DNA of 64,000 bases, taken from Diplosphaera chodatii (Eukaryota; Chlorophyta; Trebouxiophyceae; Prasiolales; Stichococcaceae). Below are positions 1-10,453 of the stretch, one piece after another. The notes below the pieces were generated by a model, which did not search any database, had not been told where the DNA came from, and saw only the letters and a program-made list of their open reading frames with translations. The position numbers and the translations under genes are program-made. The number at the start of each line of letters is the position of its first letter. Within the stretch, counting starts at the first letter, position 1. The stretch is from positions 1,116,001-1,180,000 of the forward strand of contig JAALGY010000038.1 of the NCBI GenBank assembly GCA_032358165.1, read 5' to 3'.

Positions 1-2424
1 GAGACATCCCTCAGGATTGCTAACGGTCGTGTCCCAGGAGATGAGGGGGGACAAGTCACTTTTGTCAGCCACAGTCAGGTGGGCAGCAGCCTGATCGACT
101 ATGTGCTTGCAAGTGCTGATGCATTCCCGCTGATTCAATCCCTAACAGTACTCCCTGCTCCCGAGTCGGACCACGCAGCCCTGCACTTGCTCATCAAGAG
201 GACCACCGCCGCCCAGCAGCCGCTCCCACGTCGCCAGCGCCGCCGCCATCAGCAGCAGCAACCGCAGCAGCCCACAACCCAGCAGCCCCTGCGCCTCAGC
301 GCAGCGCAGCTGGGAGTGTGGCAGCAGCGCCTGCAGCAGCTTGATGCAGCAGCCCAACTGGTCGACATCGCAACGGCAGCTGACGCCGCCCAGGTACCTG
401 ATGACATGCATGCTGTGGGCTTGCAGTTCGACCAGTTTATCGAGACCACGCAGGCTGAGGTGGCTGCAACAGCGCCGGCCGCCAAGGGGCGGGGGCGTGA
501 CCGCAACGCTGTGCCCCGCTGGTGGGACGCTGAACTGGCCCGCGGGCGCCGCGCAGCGCGGCAAGCCGCGCGTCGCGACCCGCAGTCAGCTGCTGCTCGC
601 GCACTGCGCCAGCAGTACCAGCACCTGCTACGCCGCACACAGCGCCAGTGGACCCGCAGTCAGGCTCTTTCTCTCACTGAAATGGCTCGCTCTACCGACT
701 CCAAGAAGTTCTGGCAGAAGTTCAAACCTGCTAAGAAGCGGTCCTGTCCCATAGCAGATGATGTGATGCTCGAGTCCTTCCGTAAACTACTGGATGCCCC
801 CACACTTCCATCAAGCACTGCAGGTACCTCGGGTAGTGGGGCTGCGCCACCTTTTGCCGACGGGAGCGAGCTCAACTCGCCCTTCACAGCCGGCGCCGTG
901 CAAGAGGCTATAGGAGCCCTGCGCGGAGGCAAAGCGACGGTGGGATTGCTCAAATTGGATGCTTTATCTGTTGCAGCGGCGCAGCTTGCACCCTGTCTTG
1001 CATGTATTTTTAACTCGTGTCAACGAGTTGCAGCGTTGCCAAGGAGCTGGGCATTGTGCGGCATCACGCCAATTCATAAGGGGGGCGACACATCTGATCC
1101 GGGTAATTACCGTGGCATTGCTGTTGGGTCTCTGCTGGCAAAACTATATGCTTGCATGCTTAACGAAAAGCTTATGAGGTGGACCGAGCAGCACCAGCTG
1201 CGCGCACGCGGACAGGCGGGCTTCCGCAAGGACCACCGCACCACCGATCAAACCTTCGTCGTTCGCACCCTCATCGAGAAGGCCAAGGCAGATAAGCAGC
1301 CTCTGTACTCTTGCTTTGTCGATTTCAAGAAGGCATACGATACTGTACCTCGTGATTTGCTTTGGGAGAAGCTGCAGCGGATTGGGGTGCATGGGGAGTT
1401 TCTGAGGGGGGTTCAGGCACTGTATGCTGATGTGCCAATGGCATTGCAGTTTGAGGGGGGAATGTCCGATACATTCCAGAGCACTTTGGGCGTTAAGCAG
1501 GGATGTCCACTATCTCCAACCCTTTTCGGGATCTACATTGACGATTTCCAAGCGGAACTGGAGGCCGCCGGCGGGGACCTGGACCTGCCCACCCTGTGTG
1601 GTGTGCAGGCACCTGCCCTCTTCTATGCAGATGACCTGGACCTGGTGTCCACGTCCGTACGCGGCCTGCAGGCGCAGCTCGACCTGCTGGAGTCGTACTG
1701 CAAGCGCTGGCGCCTCACCGTCAACGTGAAGAAGACAAAGGTCGTGGTGTATGCAGCCCAGGCTGCTGCACCACCGGTTCTCACCTACATGCATGCTCCC
1801 ATCGAAGTGCTGGACTCGTTTACCTATCTGGGGGTTGATATCTCTACTCGTAGTTCTTTTGCTGCCGCTAGCATCGGCAGAGCGGCCTCCGCCCAGCGCG
1901 CCGCACTTGCATTGCAGCATCGTTGCCACGACCTGAGCCTGCATGACCCAGCATTGCAGCTGCATTTGTTTGATGCACTAGTACGTCCTGTTATGCTATA
2001 TGGTGTCGAAACATGGGGACCTGGGGCGTTATGTGGTACTGGCATGGATACTTGTGAGCTTGTCCATCGGAAGTTCCTTCGGTCTGTTCTTGGCGTGCGC
2101 ACAGGCACTCCCAACGTGGCGGTGTTGGGGGAGCTTGGGCGGTTCCCAGTGGCGCACACGGCAACGCTGGCCATCTGCCGGTTCTGGAACCGGCTGGTCG
2201 CAATCCCGGACACCCGCCTCACCAAGCAGGCATTCCTGGAGAACTGTGCTCTGGCCACACGGCCGGGGCGCAGCACCAGCAGCTCAGCATGCTGGGCTGC
2301 CCAGGTGTGTTCGTTCCTGCACTTCATGTCACCCATCGTTGACGGCGTGCCGCAGCGCATTGACACATCTGTTGTCACTGCACACCTGCAGCGCCGCACC
2401 TTCGATGCTGTGAATGTAAATTAA
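1..2424 (+). CDS. Non-LTR retrotransposon (LINE) endonuclease/reverse transcriptase, 5' cut by window edge
   Basis: The reading frame is open from base 1. It begins in the tail of an exonuclease-endonuclease-phosphatase domain (SSLIDYVLAS, then SDHAALHLL), which nicks the target DNA. An Ala/Gln/Arg-rich linker follows, then a full reverse transcriptase (about residues 270-620 of the visible protein). RT motif A is FVDFKKAYDT, motif B is QGCPLSPTLFG and motif C is FYADDLDLVS with the catalytic YADD; a YLGV thumb motif comes after. Target-primed reverse transcription is the known mechanism of the family. The frame ends at TAA 2422-2424, inside a short filler that replaces about 213 bp present in the copy at 3334-4071. 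This copy has therefore lost the C-terminal zinc-finger start and is defective at its 3' side. It looks L1-like; the clade was not determined. Confidence 0.93.
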   Translation, partial: ETSLRIANGRVPGDEGGQVTFVSHSQVGSSLIDYVLASADAFPLIQSLTVLPAPESDHAALHLLIKRTTAAQQPLPRRQRRRHQQQQPQQPTTQQPLRLSAAQLGVWQQRLQQLDAAAQLVDIATAADAAQVPDDMHAVGLQFDQFIETTQAEVAATAPAAKGRGRDRNAVPRWWDAELARGRRAARQAARRDPQSAAARALRQQYQHLLRRTQRQWTRSQALSLTEMARSTDSKKFWQKFKPAKKRSCPIADDVMLESFRKLLDAPTLPSSTAGTSGSGAAPPFADGSELNSPFTAGAVQEAIGALRGGKATVGLLKLDALSVAAAQLAPCLACIFNSCQRVAALPRSWALCGITPIHKGGDTSDPGNYRGIAVGSLLAKLYACMLNEKLMRWTEQHQLRARGQAGFRKDHRTTDQTFVVRTLIEKAKADKQPLYSCFVDFKKAYDTVPRDLLWEKLQRIGVHGEFLRGVQALYADVPMALQFEGGMSDTFQSTLGVKQGCPLSPTLFGIYIDDFQAELEAAGGDLDLPTLCGVQAPALFYADDLDLVSTSVRGLQAQLDLLESYCKRWRLTVNVKKTKVVVYAAQAAAPPVLTYMHAPIEVLDSFTYLGVDISTRSSFAAASIGRAASAQRAALALQHRCHDLSLHDPALQLHLFDALVRPVMLYGVETWGPGALCGTGMDTCELVHRKFLRSVLGVRTGTPNVAVLGELGRFPVAHTATLAICRFWNRLVAIPDTRLTKQAFLENCALATRPGRSTSSSACWAAQVCSFLHFMSPIVDGVPQRIDTSVVTAHLQRRTFDAVNVN

Positions 2425-2431
2425 CTGCGGC

Positions 2432-2635
2432 GTGGTGGATGATGAGGCGCATATGGTCTGGGGGTGTCCAGCCCTAGTAGATCAGAGGGTGCAGCATTCG
2501 GAGCTGTTTGAGGACAGCAACATCACATCAGTGGCGGACTTTATGCAGCAGGATGCCGGGCAACTGGCAGCCTTTTTGCGGGGTTGTCATGATCAATGTG
2601 CAGAGTTGGAGGGGTGTGCATCCAACCGGGATTGA
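2432..2635 (+). pseudogene. C-terminal LINE remnant of copy 1 after internal deletion
   Basis: This frame restarts directly after the TAA of the main frame and encodes the last part of the LINE protein (VVDDEAHMVWGCPAL, then a tail ending in ASNRD). In the longer copies the same residues follow in frame from the reverse transcriptase C-terminus. The copy therefore carries a deletion of about 213 bp with a short TAAATTAA-like filler at 2418-2425 that splits the protein. The first cysteine pair of the CCHC finger is lost. It is dead as a protein-coding unit. Confidence 0.75.
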
Positions 2636-2774
2636 GTGGAACCATTCTGTCAGCGGGGAGTGAACGGTTTCGTACACGACTCGTTGTGCATGTTGCTCTG
2701 GGTTTTTTCCGCCAGAGCCTGTGGCTAGGCCAAAATGGCCCACCACCAGTATGTAATCAATGTCAATGTCAATG

Positions 2775-3200
2775 AATGGCAGCGACTTGCGCAAAGTGCG
2801 TGAGTGGCTGGGAGTCAGGGGCCCTGTGAACGGTGACAACTACCAGTTGGCCGGCTACTTGCAGGCAGTCGCCTCCAAGACCGGTCGTCGGCGGTTAGCA
2901 CAGTTTCGCATGGGCAGTCACATGCTGGGGGTGGAGACAGGGAGGTGGCAGCGGCTGCCGCGGGCAGAGCGGCTGTGTCAGCGGTGTAGCTGCGGCGTGG
3001 TGGATGATGAGGCGCATATGGTCTGGGGGTGTCCAGCCCTAGTGGATCAGAGGGTGCAGCATTCGGAGCTGTTTGAGGACAGCAACATCACATCAGTGGC
3101 AGGCTTTATGCAGCAGGATGCCGGGCAACTGGCAGCCTTTTTGCGGGGTTGTCACAATCAATGTGCAGAGTTGGAGGGGTGTGCATCCAACCGGGATTGA
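2775..3200 (+). pseudogene. 5'-truncated LINE copy 2 with CCHC finger
   Basis: The copy joins the TCAATG tail of copy 1 at about 2775 and begins at the codons for GSDLRKV. It encodes the C-terminal 140 residues or so, including the zinc-finger-like motif CQRC-x9-H-x4-C (RLCQRCSCGV to MVWGC) known from the ends of many plant and algal LINE proteins. The stop is followed by the shared 3' UTR and another TCAATG tail near 3333. There is no RT domain, so it cannot mobilise itself. Confidence 0.75.
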
Positions 3201-3333
3201 GTGGAACCATTCTGTCAGCGGGGAGTGAACGGTTTCGTACACGACTCGTTGTGCATGTTGCTCTGGGTTTTTCCGCCAGAGCCTGTGGCTAGGCCAAAAT
3301 GGCCCACCACCAGTATGTAATCAATGTCAATGT

Positions 3334-3941
3334 CATTCCTGGAGAACTGTGCTCTGGCCAGCCGGCCGGGGCGCAGCACCAGCAGCTCAGCATGCTGGGC
3401 TGCCCAGGTGTGTTCGTTCCTGCACTTCATGTCACCCATCGTTGACGGCGTGCCGCAGCGCATTGACACATCTGTTGTCACTGCACACCTGCAACGCCGC
3501 ACCTTCGATGCTGTGAATGGCAGCGACTTGCGCAAAGTGCGTGAGTGGCTGGGAGTCAGGGGCCCTGTGAACGGTGACAACTACCAGTTGGCCGGCTACT
3601 TGCAGGCAGTCGCCTCCAAGACCGGTCGTCGGCGGTTAGCACAGTTTCGCATGGGCAGTCACATGCTGGGGGTGGAGACAGGGAGGTGGCAGCGGCTGCC
3701 GCGGGCAGAGCGGCTGTGTCAGCGGTGTGGCTGCGGCGTGGTGGATGATGAGGCGCATATGGTCTGGGGGTGTCCAGCCCTAGTGGATCAGAGGGTGCAG
3801 CATTCGGAGCTGTTTGAGGACAGCAACATCACATCAGTGGCGGACTTTATGCAGCAGGATGCCGGGCAACTGGCAGCCTTTTTGCGGGGTTGTCACAATC
3901 AATGTGCAGAGTTGGAGGGGTGTGCATCCAACCGGGATTGA
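3334..3941 (+). pseudogene. 5'-truncated LINE copy 3, longest intact 3' end
   Basis: This copy starts at the codons for FLENCALA, well upstream of copy 2, and runs without interruption to the ASNRD stop. It preserves the segment missing from copy 1 and so serves as the reference for that deletion. The CCHC finger reads RLCQRCGCGV to MVWGC. It differs from copies 1 and 2 by only a few substitutions, so the insertions are recent. Two further fragments, 4072-4138 and about 4139-4172, hold only 3' UTR and tail. Confidence 0.75.
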
Positions 3942-4285
3942 GTGGAACCATTCTGTCAGCGGGGAGTGAACGGTTTCGTACACGACTCGTTGTGCATGTT
4001 GCTCTGGGTTTTTCCGCCAGAGCCTGTGGCTAGGCCAAAATGGCCCACCACCAGTATGTAATCAATGTCAATTTTCCGCCAGAGCCTGTGGCTAGGCCAA
4101 AATGGCCCACCACCAGTATGTAATCAATGTCAAATGTCAAACCACCAGTATGTAATCAATGTCAATGTCAATGTTTTTGATGCTTTGTTCCTTTCTCTAA
4201 TTTCTGCATGTCGCCTCCGCTGGGGCCCCTACATGAGCCATGAGGCTTTGTTTCTGCTTGTTTGTTTTTGAGGCGTTGTCAGGCA

Positions 4286-4395
4286 TTTGTTTGTTTGTTT
4301 GTTTGTTTGTTTGTTTGTTTGTTTGTTTGTTTGTTTGTTTGTTTGTTTGTTTGTTTGTTTGTTTGTTTGTTTGTTTGTTTGTTCGTTTGTTTGTT
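4286..4395 (+). repeat. (TTTG)n microsatellite
   Basis: About 27 tandem TTTG units run with only one or two substitutions near the right end (GTTCG). Both strands are open in several frames (Cys-Leu-Phe-Val or Thr-Asn-Lys-Gln repeats), which explains the spurious reading frames here. It lies about 110 bp downstream of the LINE array. Confidence 0.95.
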
Positions 4396-5181
4396 CTTTC
4401 ATTACAAAGGGCGTCCAGACCAGAACCAAGCTCAATGAACAAGGCTCTGCGGCACAATGCGGCGTCTCGCGTGGGAACGTGAGGGCGGCTGGGTAGGTCA
4501 TCAAAATGCTCTGTTGGAAATATGTCAATGGAGGACACTGAAACCACAAGGGAATGCAGGGCCCATGAGACCAGCGCAAAGCAATAGTCCCGATGAGGAA
4601 GGCTACCTAATGGTCGTGCGGGGACCTGGTGGCGGCGGCGGCGAGGCCACGCACACGCGGCTAAGTCGCACCGCTGCAAGTGTCTAATCCTGAAGAGTCG
4701 TAACGTGTGCCAGGTGATATTCTAAATGCTGTTCCTCCCTTCTGTCACAGCACACTTGTAAGCCTCTGACTTCCTTCCAGAGGCCACTCTCATGCATGCC
4801 GCACCGGCCTTGGCCATCGTTGAGAAACTCCAAAGAAAAAGATCACGGCGACAAAACCCATGAGCAATGCCGACACTCCGCTTCCCACGTCTTGCACATT
4901 GATCATGACATATCAACAATCGATTGCGCCAGATGCGTGGTGCCTTGCTGCACAAAATGTGGCACCGAGATGGCAAAGCATTGCTTGACCGGCTGAAAAA
5001 GCTCACGATTAGCCACCAAACCGAGAAATCCCATGTCATATTGTGGGCATGCAGACAAAATTCAGATTGGGACAATCGTATGGATATTTCTTGACAGACA
5101 TCTGCTTGCCATTGTAGTGAAGCATGAACATACGCAATTTGAATGTAGCAATTGCACATTGGGTTGTTGCAATCACCCGGA
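4396..5181. other. Stretch without a recognised gene
   Basis: Open frames here are short, none shows a known motif, and codon use is not gene-like. The right part is probably the 3' UTR and downstream region of the minus-strand gene that ends at 5182. No RNA gene was seen. Confidence 0.5.
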
Positions 5182-5806
5182 CTATGGGTTGTCCTTCAAC
5201 CATTTCTGAATGGCACGGTATGTTTCGTCATTGATTCCACGAGCTTTGGCAGCCTCACGACTACCTGCCTCGAAGGCGAAATAATCCTGCAACACCATGC
5301 ACAGAGCAGTGATCAATATTCATCCTGAATATCGGATCATTTGACTGAAGCTATGGTGGTTCTTGCAAGCAAGATGTTGGTATGTAGCATTTGACATGAG
5401 GTTCTATGCATGTTTGGGTCGGACTGCCGGCAAAGGCCGGGTGGCTAGATTGCCCACTCTCTGTTGTACAGGTTTTCTGTCTGTTCTTGTCTTGCATGCC
5501 CTAGCTATTTCATCATATGACACCGTAGCACACTGCTATGGCAACGGGAATGTTCCAACAAAAGTTCAAGCATTTTGCTGGCAACTTCGTGTGTCAATCA
5601 CGGGCAAGCGGTGACTCACCCTGAAATTGCGGCGGTCATAGTCCCTGAGCCTTTGGATGTAGCGCGTCTCTCGCATGGCTTCAGTTTTCTTCAGCAAGTC
5701 TGCGCTTGCAATGCAGACAATATACAATGCTCTCAATGCAGTGCCTTGCCCTGGTTCTTACATATCCGATGATGTAGTCTGTACTCCTTAGTATGGGTGC
5801 CGCAAC
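5182..5806 (-). CDS. Small basic protein, 3' exons only, function unknown
   Basis: Three exons on the minus strand fit together with consensus splice sites: 5762-5806, 5620-5699 and 5182-5286, ending at TAG 5182-5184. The joined frame reads KEYRLHHRIYLLKKTEA, then RYIQRLRDYDRRNFRDY, and closes with AIQKWLKDNP. It is rich in Arg, Lys, Asp and Tyr and predicted helical, with no membrane segment or signal. The mix resembles small mitochondrial or ribosomal accessory proteins of the LYR type, but the LYR signature is not in its usual place, so no family is assigned. The 5' exons were not found; they may lie in 5,900-7,300. Confidence 0.45.
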
Positions 5807-7575
5807 CTGGGCAGACAAAGGGTGCCGAGGGTAGCCGTTCGGACAACGGAGCAAGCAGGCCATGTGAGCTTGCCTTGGATATACGGGCTTGTCGCCGGAT
5901 CCGCTTCCTGGTTCGCCGGTGCTAGCGCAGCATCAGCAGGCGATGTGAGACAGCCCTGCCGCAACAAAACAAAGTATCATTGCATAGCAAAGCTCGTGTC
6001 GACTGCAACGGCGCGCTGCGAATGCAACAGTCCACCAATCTACACACCATCGCAGTGGCTGCTGCGAGCAGCACGAGGTTCCTGCGGCTGCGCACAACTG
6101 CGACATGTGACTCTGCTTGCACCAGGTGTGTGTCCGCAGCAGCCTGGGGAAGCGTGGCGCATGGCAGACGCTTCGGGACGTTGAGATTGCGTTCCCGTAT
6201 CAGCTTCGTGCTGACATGATGCACAAAGGTGCCTCTGACCCCAGTGCATGCACAGCATTGTGGGCTGACATGCGGCATCCAGCCAGCAGCCTGACCACAT
6301 CAACCGTGCACGCGTGAACTACACCTTGTGTGTCATGATCACACAATAGGTGACTTTGCAACTGTGCAGGCATGCAGCGGCGTTCGGCTGCGGTCGATGT
6401 CAATCTGATGTTGCCTGCCCTGTATTCCACCCCCTACAAGGGCAAGAGGGGGTCAGATTCCTGGAGCAGCGCTTTCATACATCTGTTCCCCAGTACAGCT
6501 TCATGCCGGCCTCTCCCACTGTGCCGAGGGTGTCTGGCACATGCACACGCAGCCGTGTCGCATACGCCCGACTGGCTTGGCTGCTTGCTGCGGGCTGGCC
6601 GGACGCCACCACCAGGCACATGGTCTTGGCGGCATGCAGGGGCGCCAGGAGAACTGTCATACGTGACGATTGTCGCACAACGAGTGACAAGCTCCTGCAA
6701 GCCGCTGTATGCCGCTGCCAAGCTTGTTGCCACCATGCAGCACCGTTGATCGCCGGCAATGAAGTTCCGCGGCTCATACCGCACGGGCTCCATCAGCCCT
6801 GCCTTTTAATTCACAAATTGCATGATCACCACAGACATGCTCAGCCGCTCTCAGCGAAGATACGGTGCAGTTGATGGCACTTTCCGCACCCCCATTGCGG
6901 TGCATTGACACCAGCTGTAGATGCAGCAAACGTATACCCTGTTAGACGTATCGGTGTCCGTTCACGCTGGAGGTCTGCAGGTGCAGATCCTTGCCCAAGC
7001 TTCCTGTGAGTCAGGGAGTTGGTCTGCGCCAGGTGGGGACCACCTGCGCTTGTGGACAATGCCAGGAGGAATGGACTGTCTCAAGAGAAGTGGCTTATGT
7101 TGCAAGCGATGTCCGAGACTGGAACCGGTCACTTGATGGTATGATGGAATGTCGACTGGTGTGCGCAATGCACCTGCCAAGCTGCTTCGCCTGATACGTC
7201 CTGGCATAAACATGAGGCGAGGCACTCGGATGATTCTTCCTCTTTGTAGCGACTCTGCCTTGCACACGGACATGGGCCACTTGCTGACAACTTCTGCTGG
7301 CAAACGAGCAAATCAAACACAGTTGGCAGCATGTGACGGCTGACCAGTACCAACTTAGTGTACAGCCAGCTCCAAAAACATGAAGATGTGCGACAGCATG
7401 CATAGCTCAGTGCTGCCGGGACACACGACTGCCTGCACTGATGGCGACAACATGCAGCTATCTCAGGTCCACAGGCGATATGAATCCTGGCGGTGTGAGA
7501 TAGCGTGTGCTCTGGAAGCATATGAAGGCGCAGGAACCCTCCCCAGAAGATGCAAATCACGCGGCGCTGGGTTGT
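5807..7575. other. Unresolved stretch, possible 5' exons of the minus-strand gene
   Basis: Several minus-strand pieces look mildly coding, for example around 6000-6215 (KLIRERNLNVPKRL, then SRRNLVLLAAATAMV) and 6475-6777. They could not be linked to the exons at 5182-5806 or to a known family. No repeat or RNA gene was recognised. Confidence 0.3.
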
Positions 7576-8497
7576 GGGTTAGTATGGGGGAGGCGGCGCA
7601 TACTGCTGTGGCTGACCTTGCATGCCCCACTGCTGCTGGCTTCCGGGGTCCTGGTATTGAGCTGCGGGCGCACCATATGTGGAAAACCCACCGCTTGTAT
7701 TTGAGGACAGCCGCGGCAGCTGACTGCCAGCACTGCTTTTGCGGTGGCTTCTGAAGGGCGCTGGCGGATAATTCAATGGCGGCGCCACAGTTATGCCATT
7801 GGCAGGCGCAGGCGCGCCCAGCCGATGCTGCTGTTGTGGCGCTTCTGCGCCAGTGCTGCCATAGCCCTGTCGCAGCAGGCATCGACCAACTAGTATGCAC
7901 ACTGCATGACGCTGTCTAGAAGATGTATAGTGCAGGGACACGTGAATCCGCCCTCGGACCAAAAATTTTATGCGTGTGGCAAGATGCAGGGTTGTTGGCA
8001 GGCATGGCTTTGACATAATTACAGCTCTTCACCTGCACACTATGAGTCGCTACCTGGAAGTGCTGAGGTGGCGGACCGGTGGATGGGGCGTATGGCTGTG
8101 AAGGCGCAGACGAGCCGTATGCACCCGAGTTGTAAGGTTGCTGTGCGCCAGCCTGGAAGCCTGGCTGTTGCTGCTGCGGCACGGCGAACTGTGCTGTCTG
8201 CGTGGCATACGCGCCCGATGCATCTGGCAGGTAGCTCTGCTGGGGTGTAAGTGGCTGGTGTACCTGATTGTAGGCGCCTTGCTGCGGTGATTGCGGATAG
8301 GCTTGAGCGCCATATGGTGGTGCGCCCTGATAAGTATACTGCTGACCGGCTTCAGCCTGCTTGCATTGACAGGACAGAAGTGAGTCCGAGGGTCACGTCC
8401 TATGTTTGCTGAAAGCAGGACTGTACTCACAGCTCGCATCTGCAGGTGGTGCCAGATCAACCTGGCCGTAGTTGTAGCCTCCCTGCTGGTAGCTCAT
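7576..8497 (-). CDS. Gln/Pro/Tyr-rich low-complexity protein
   Basis: The start ATG at 8495-8497 opens with MSYQQGGYNYGQVDL. The exons are about 8431-8497, a middle exon at about 8056-8358, and a last exon of about 300 nt up to TAA 7576-7578 that begins GYGSTGAEAP. The protein (about 210 residues) is dominated by Q, P, Y, G and A and ends QQYAPPPPY. The composition is prion-like and typical of RNA-granule or cell-wall-adjacent proteins; no folded domain, signal peptide or membrane span is visible. The junction between the first two exons is not settled: the obvious GTGAGT donor gives the wrong phase, and a GC donor after GAT would fix it. Function unknown. Confidence 0.55.
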
Positions 8498-9066
8498 GTG
8501 TGTGCGCGCTCTGCTGGCCGGCTCACATCAGATGGTTTGTGTTCCGCTGGCGAGCTTGATTCGTCAGTCCGCATGCAAGGAACCGACAAGCGGCGAGTGG
8601 TGCGTGCATGAGAGCATGACGGAATGGAGTGACAGCATCGACAGGGGTCGCTGATGTCATAAGTCTACAACCCGGAGTCCCCAACACTTCAATTGTCTCA
8701 CTCACTGGCTAGCGACATCACCCAGCAGTTAGCATAGGTGGACGTTGCTTCAGTTGAGTTCGCTGCGGACACTGCGACACTGCAAAGCACAGCAACTTGG
8801 GAGCGCCGCAACCGGGGATCGTGCGCACTACTTTGCCGATAGATCATAGCACGCCAGCGCTTGAGTCCAGCATGACTGACCGCACAACCTGATAAACGTG
8901 CAGCGTGCCGCTGAGACGATGCAGTGGCCCGTGGTATGCGCATGCCTAACCAATGCGGCATCACATCCCCGCAGTTCTGCTGCATCAGATTTTGGCACGA
9001 CACTATAGGTCGTCTGACTTGCAAATGTGTACCTGATGTACATCAATCTCCTGCTTGTGTCCGCAG

Positions 9067-9453
9067 TTGTGCCTGGGACCAGTGTGCGTGCCGGTGAACC
9101 TCCTTTTGCCTTTTTTGGTTGGCGTGGCGCACCGCGCGGGTTGGCTGTCGTGGTTCAAGCGCGAGTGGGTGACGATGCGGTACTGGCGCAGCCTTCTCAG
9201 TGGCGAACCAGAAATCAGGTGGGCGCTGGCAACGTGGGCCTTCAGCCCGCGTGTCACTGGGGTCACCATAGCCGGACATCTGCGGCCTTCTGTTACAGGC
9301 AGACGCAAGTGAATATGGCGCTGGGCCAGGACGAAGCCCCGTTATGTACCCAGCATGCAGCGGTCAGCGAAGTGAAGCGGTCTACTACAGCGAGCCGCAA
9401 CACTGACCAGGAGCAGCCATCAGCAGGGCCACACAATCAGGACAAGCCGGCAG
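9067..9453 (+). CDS. Two exons of an unidentified membrane protein
   Basis: Exon 9067-9218 has GC-rich third positions and encodes a hydrophobic stretch (CVPVNLLLPFLVGVAH) followed by GWLSWFKREWVTMRYWRSL. A GTGGGC donor in phase 2 joins an exon at 9299-9453 that encodes a polar tail (TQVNMALGQDEA, then SAGPHNQDKP) and ends at a GTATAC donor. A third exon at about 9533-9716 may follow. No upstream start was found. The pattern of one membrane segment and then an aromatic, basic stretch is convincing as protein, but the family is not recognised. Confidence 0.35.
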
Positions 9454-10453
9454 GTATACGTGCCTGACTTGCTGTGCTGGCACACATATCTCATCGGGTG
9501 CATGGATCTCCTGACCAACGCCCGTGGTGCCACAGATGCGGCCGGTGGAACTCCATCAAACAGACTTAGCAGACGAGGGCAGCCATCGCTTGGGGCAGGA
9601 GCAAAAGCGCAGGAACCAGGACAGCACAGTGCTTTGCCGGCACAGTGATGCTGCTGGTGCTGCTCCTGCTGCTGGCCGCAGACTGCTTGCAGGCGGGCGT
9701 GCTTATGTGCATGGTGAGTTCATCCGGTGGCCGATGCTGCAGTGCCTGCCTGCTGCATGTTCCTGAATTGTGATGAAGGCTCAGGCAAGACTGCCTTGCC
9801 CTGCAGGGCCCTGGGTAAAACATGATCCAGCTGGCATGGAGACAGCACGAGGTTGTGGCATTGGCCATACAGCGCATGTTTTCAGCCATATGACATTCTC
9901 CTTTGCCAATCACATGGCAACTGCGGTTGGGACAGCCAGTGCACGAGCACAGGGTCCTTGAGTCGGTGCCGGTCTGCAATGCCTGTCAGATGCTCGGTGG
10001 CACAAGTACATGGATGTACGTAGAGTCTGGCCCGCCGCAGCAGTGTCAGCGTATGCCTTAGGAAGGCCGTGTCTGTGCCACAAACAGTTGGCTGCGCAGC
10101 GGCTGCCTGTACTACATATACGACTGCGACACTCAGTTGAGACCCACAATACTTGCTTGGCGCCCGCCGATTCCTCTTTTAGAACGCCACCGACAGAATA
10201 GAAGCAAAGTCTCAACTATCAAACAATGGCGGGATCCTCAGTGGTTGCCATGCAGCCCCCAGGCTGCGTGCCAGCCAGACAGCGGTTGGCCTTCTCTTCT
10301 GACGAGTGTGCATGTACAAGACTTTTGCAGGTTTGCACGCACATGTCAGACAGGCCACGAAACTTAGTCCACATTCGCACAGTGCCCTACACCTCCGCTT
10401 CGACCCAATGTTCACAGTGACCACTATGGGCGCTGCCAGAGCTGGCTCACACC

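Larger units (their letters stand above)
1..4172 (+). mobile_element. Tail-to-head concatemer of five copies of one LINE family
   Basis: Five copies in the same orientation lie end to end: 1-2774, 2775-3333, 3334-4071, 4072-4138 and about 4139-4172. Every copy after the first is 5'-truncated at a different point. Each 3' end carries the same sequence (ACCACCAGTATGTAATCAATG) followed by one to three TCAATG-type repeats, and the next copy starts within that tail. The array stops in a short TCAATG run at about 4172. The pattern fits repeated target-primed insertion of truncated copies into the tail of an older copy, as described for the Zepp LINE of Chlorella and Coccomyxa. Identity with Zepp itself is not established here. 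Confidence 0.85.

Noticed and set aside
4197..4679. Open frame with Thr-Asn-Lys-Gln repeats on the minus strand
   Set aside because: It is the (TTTG)n tract read in frame; the flanks have no motif.
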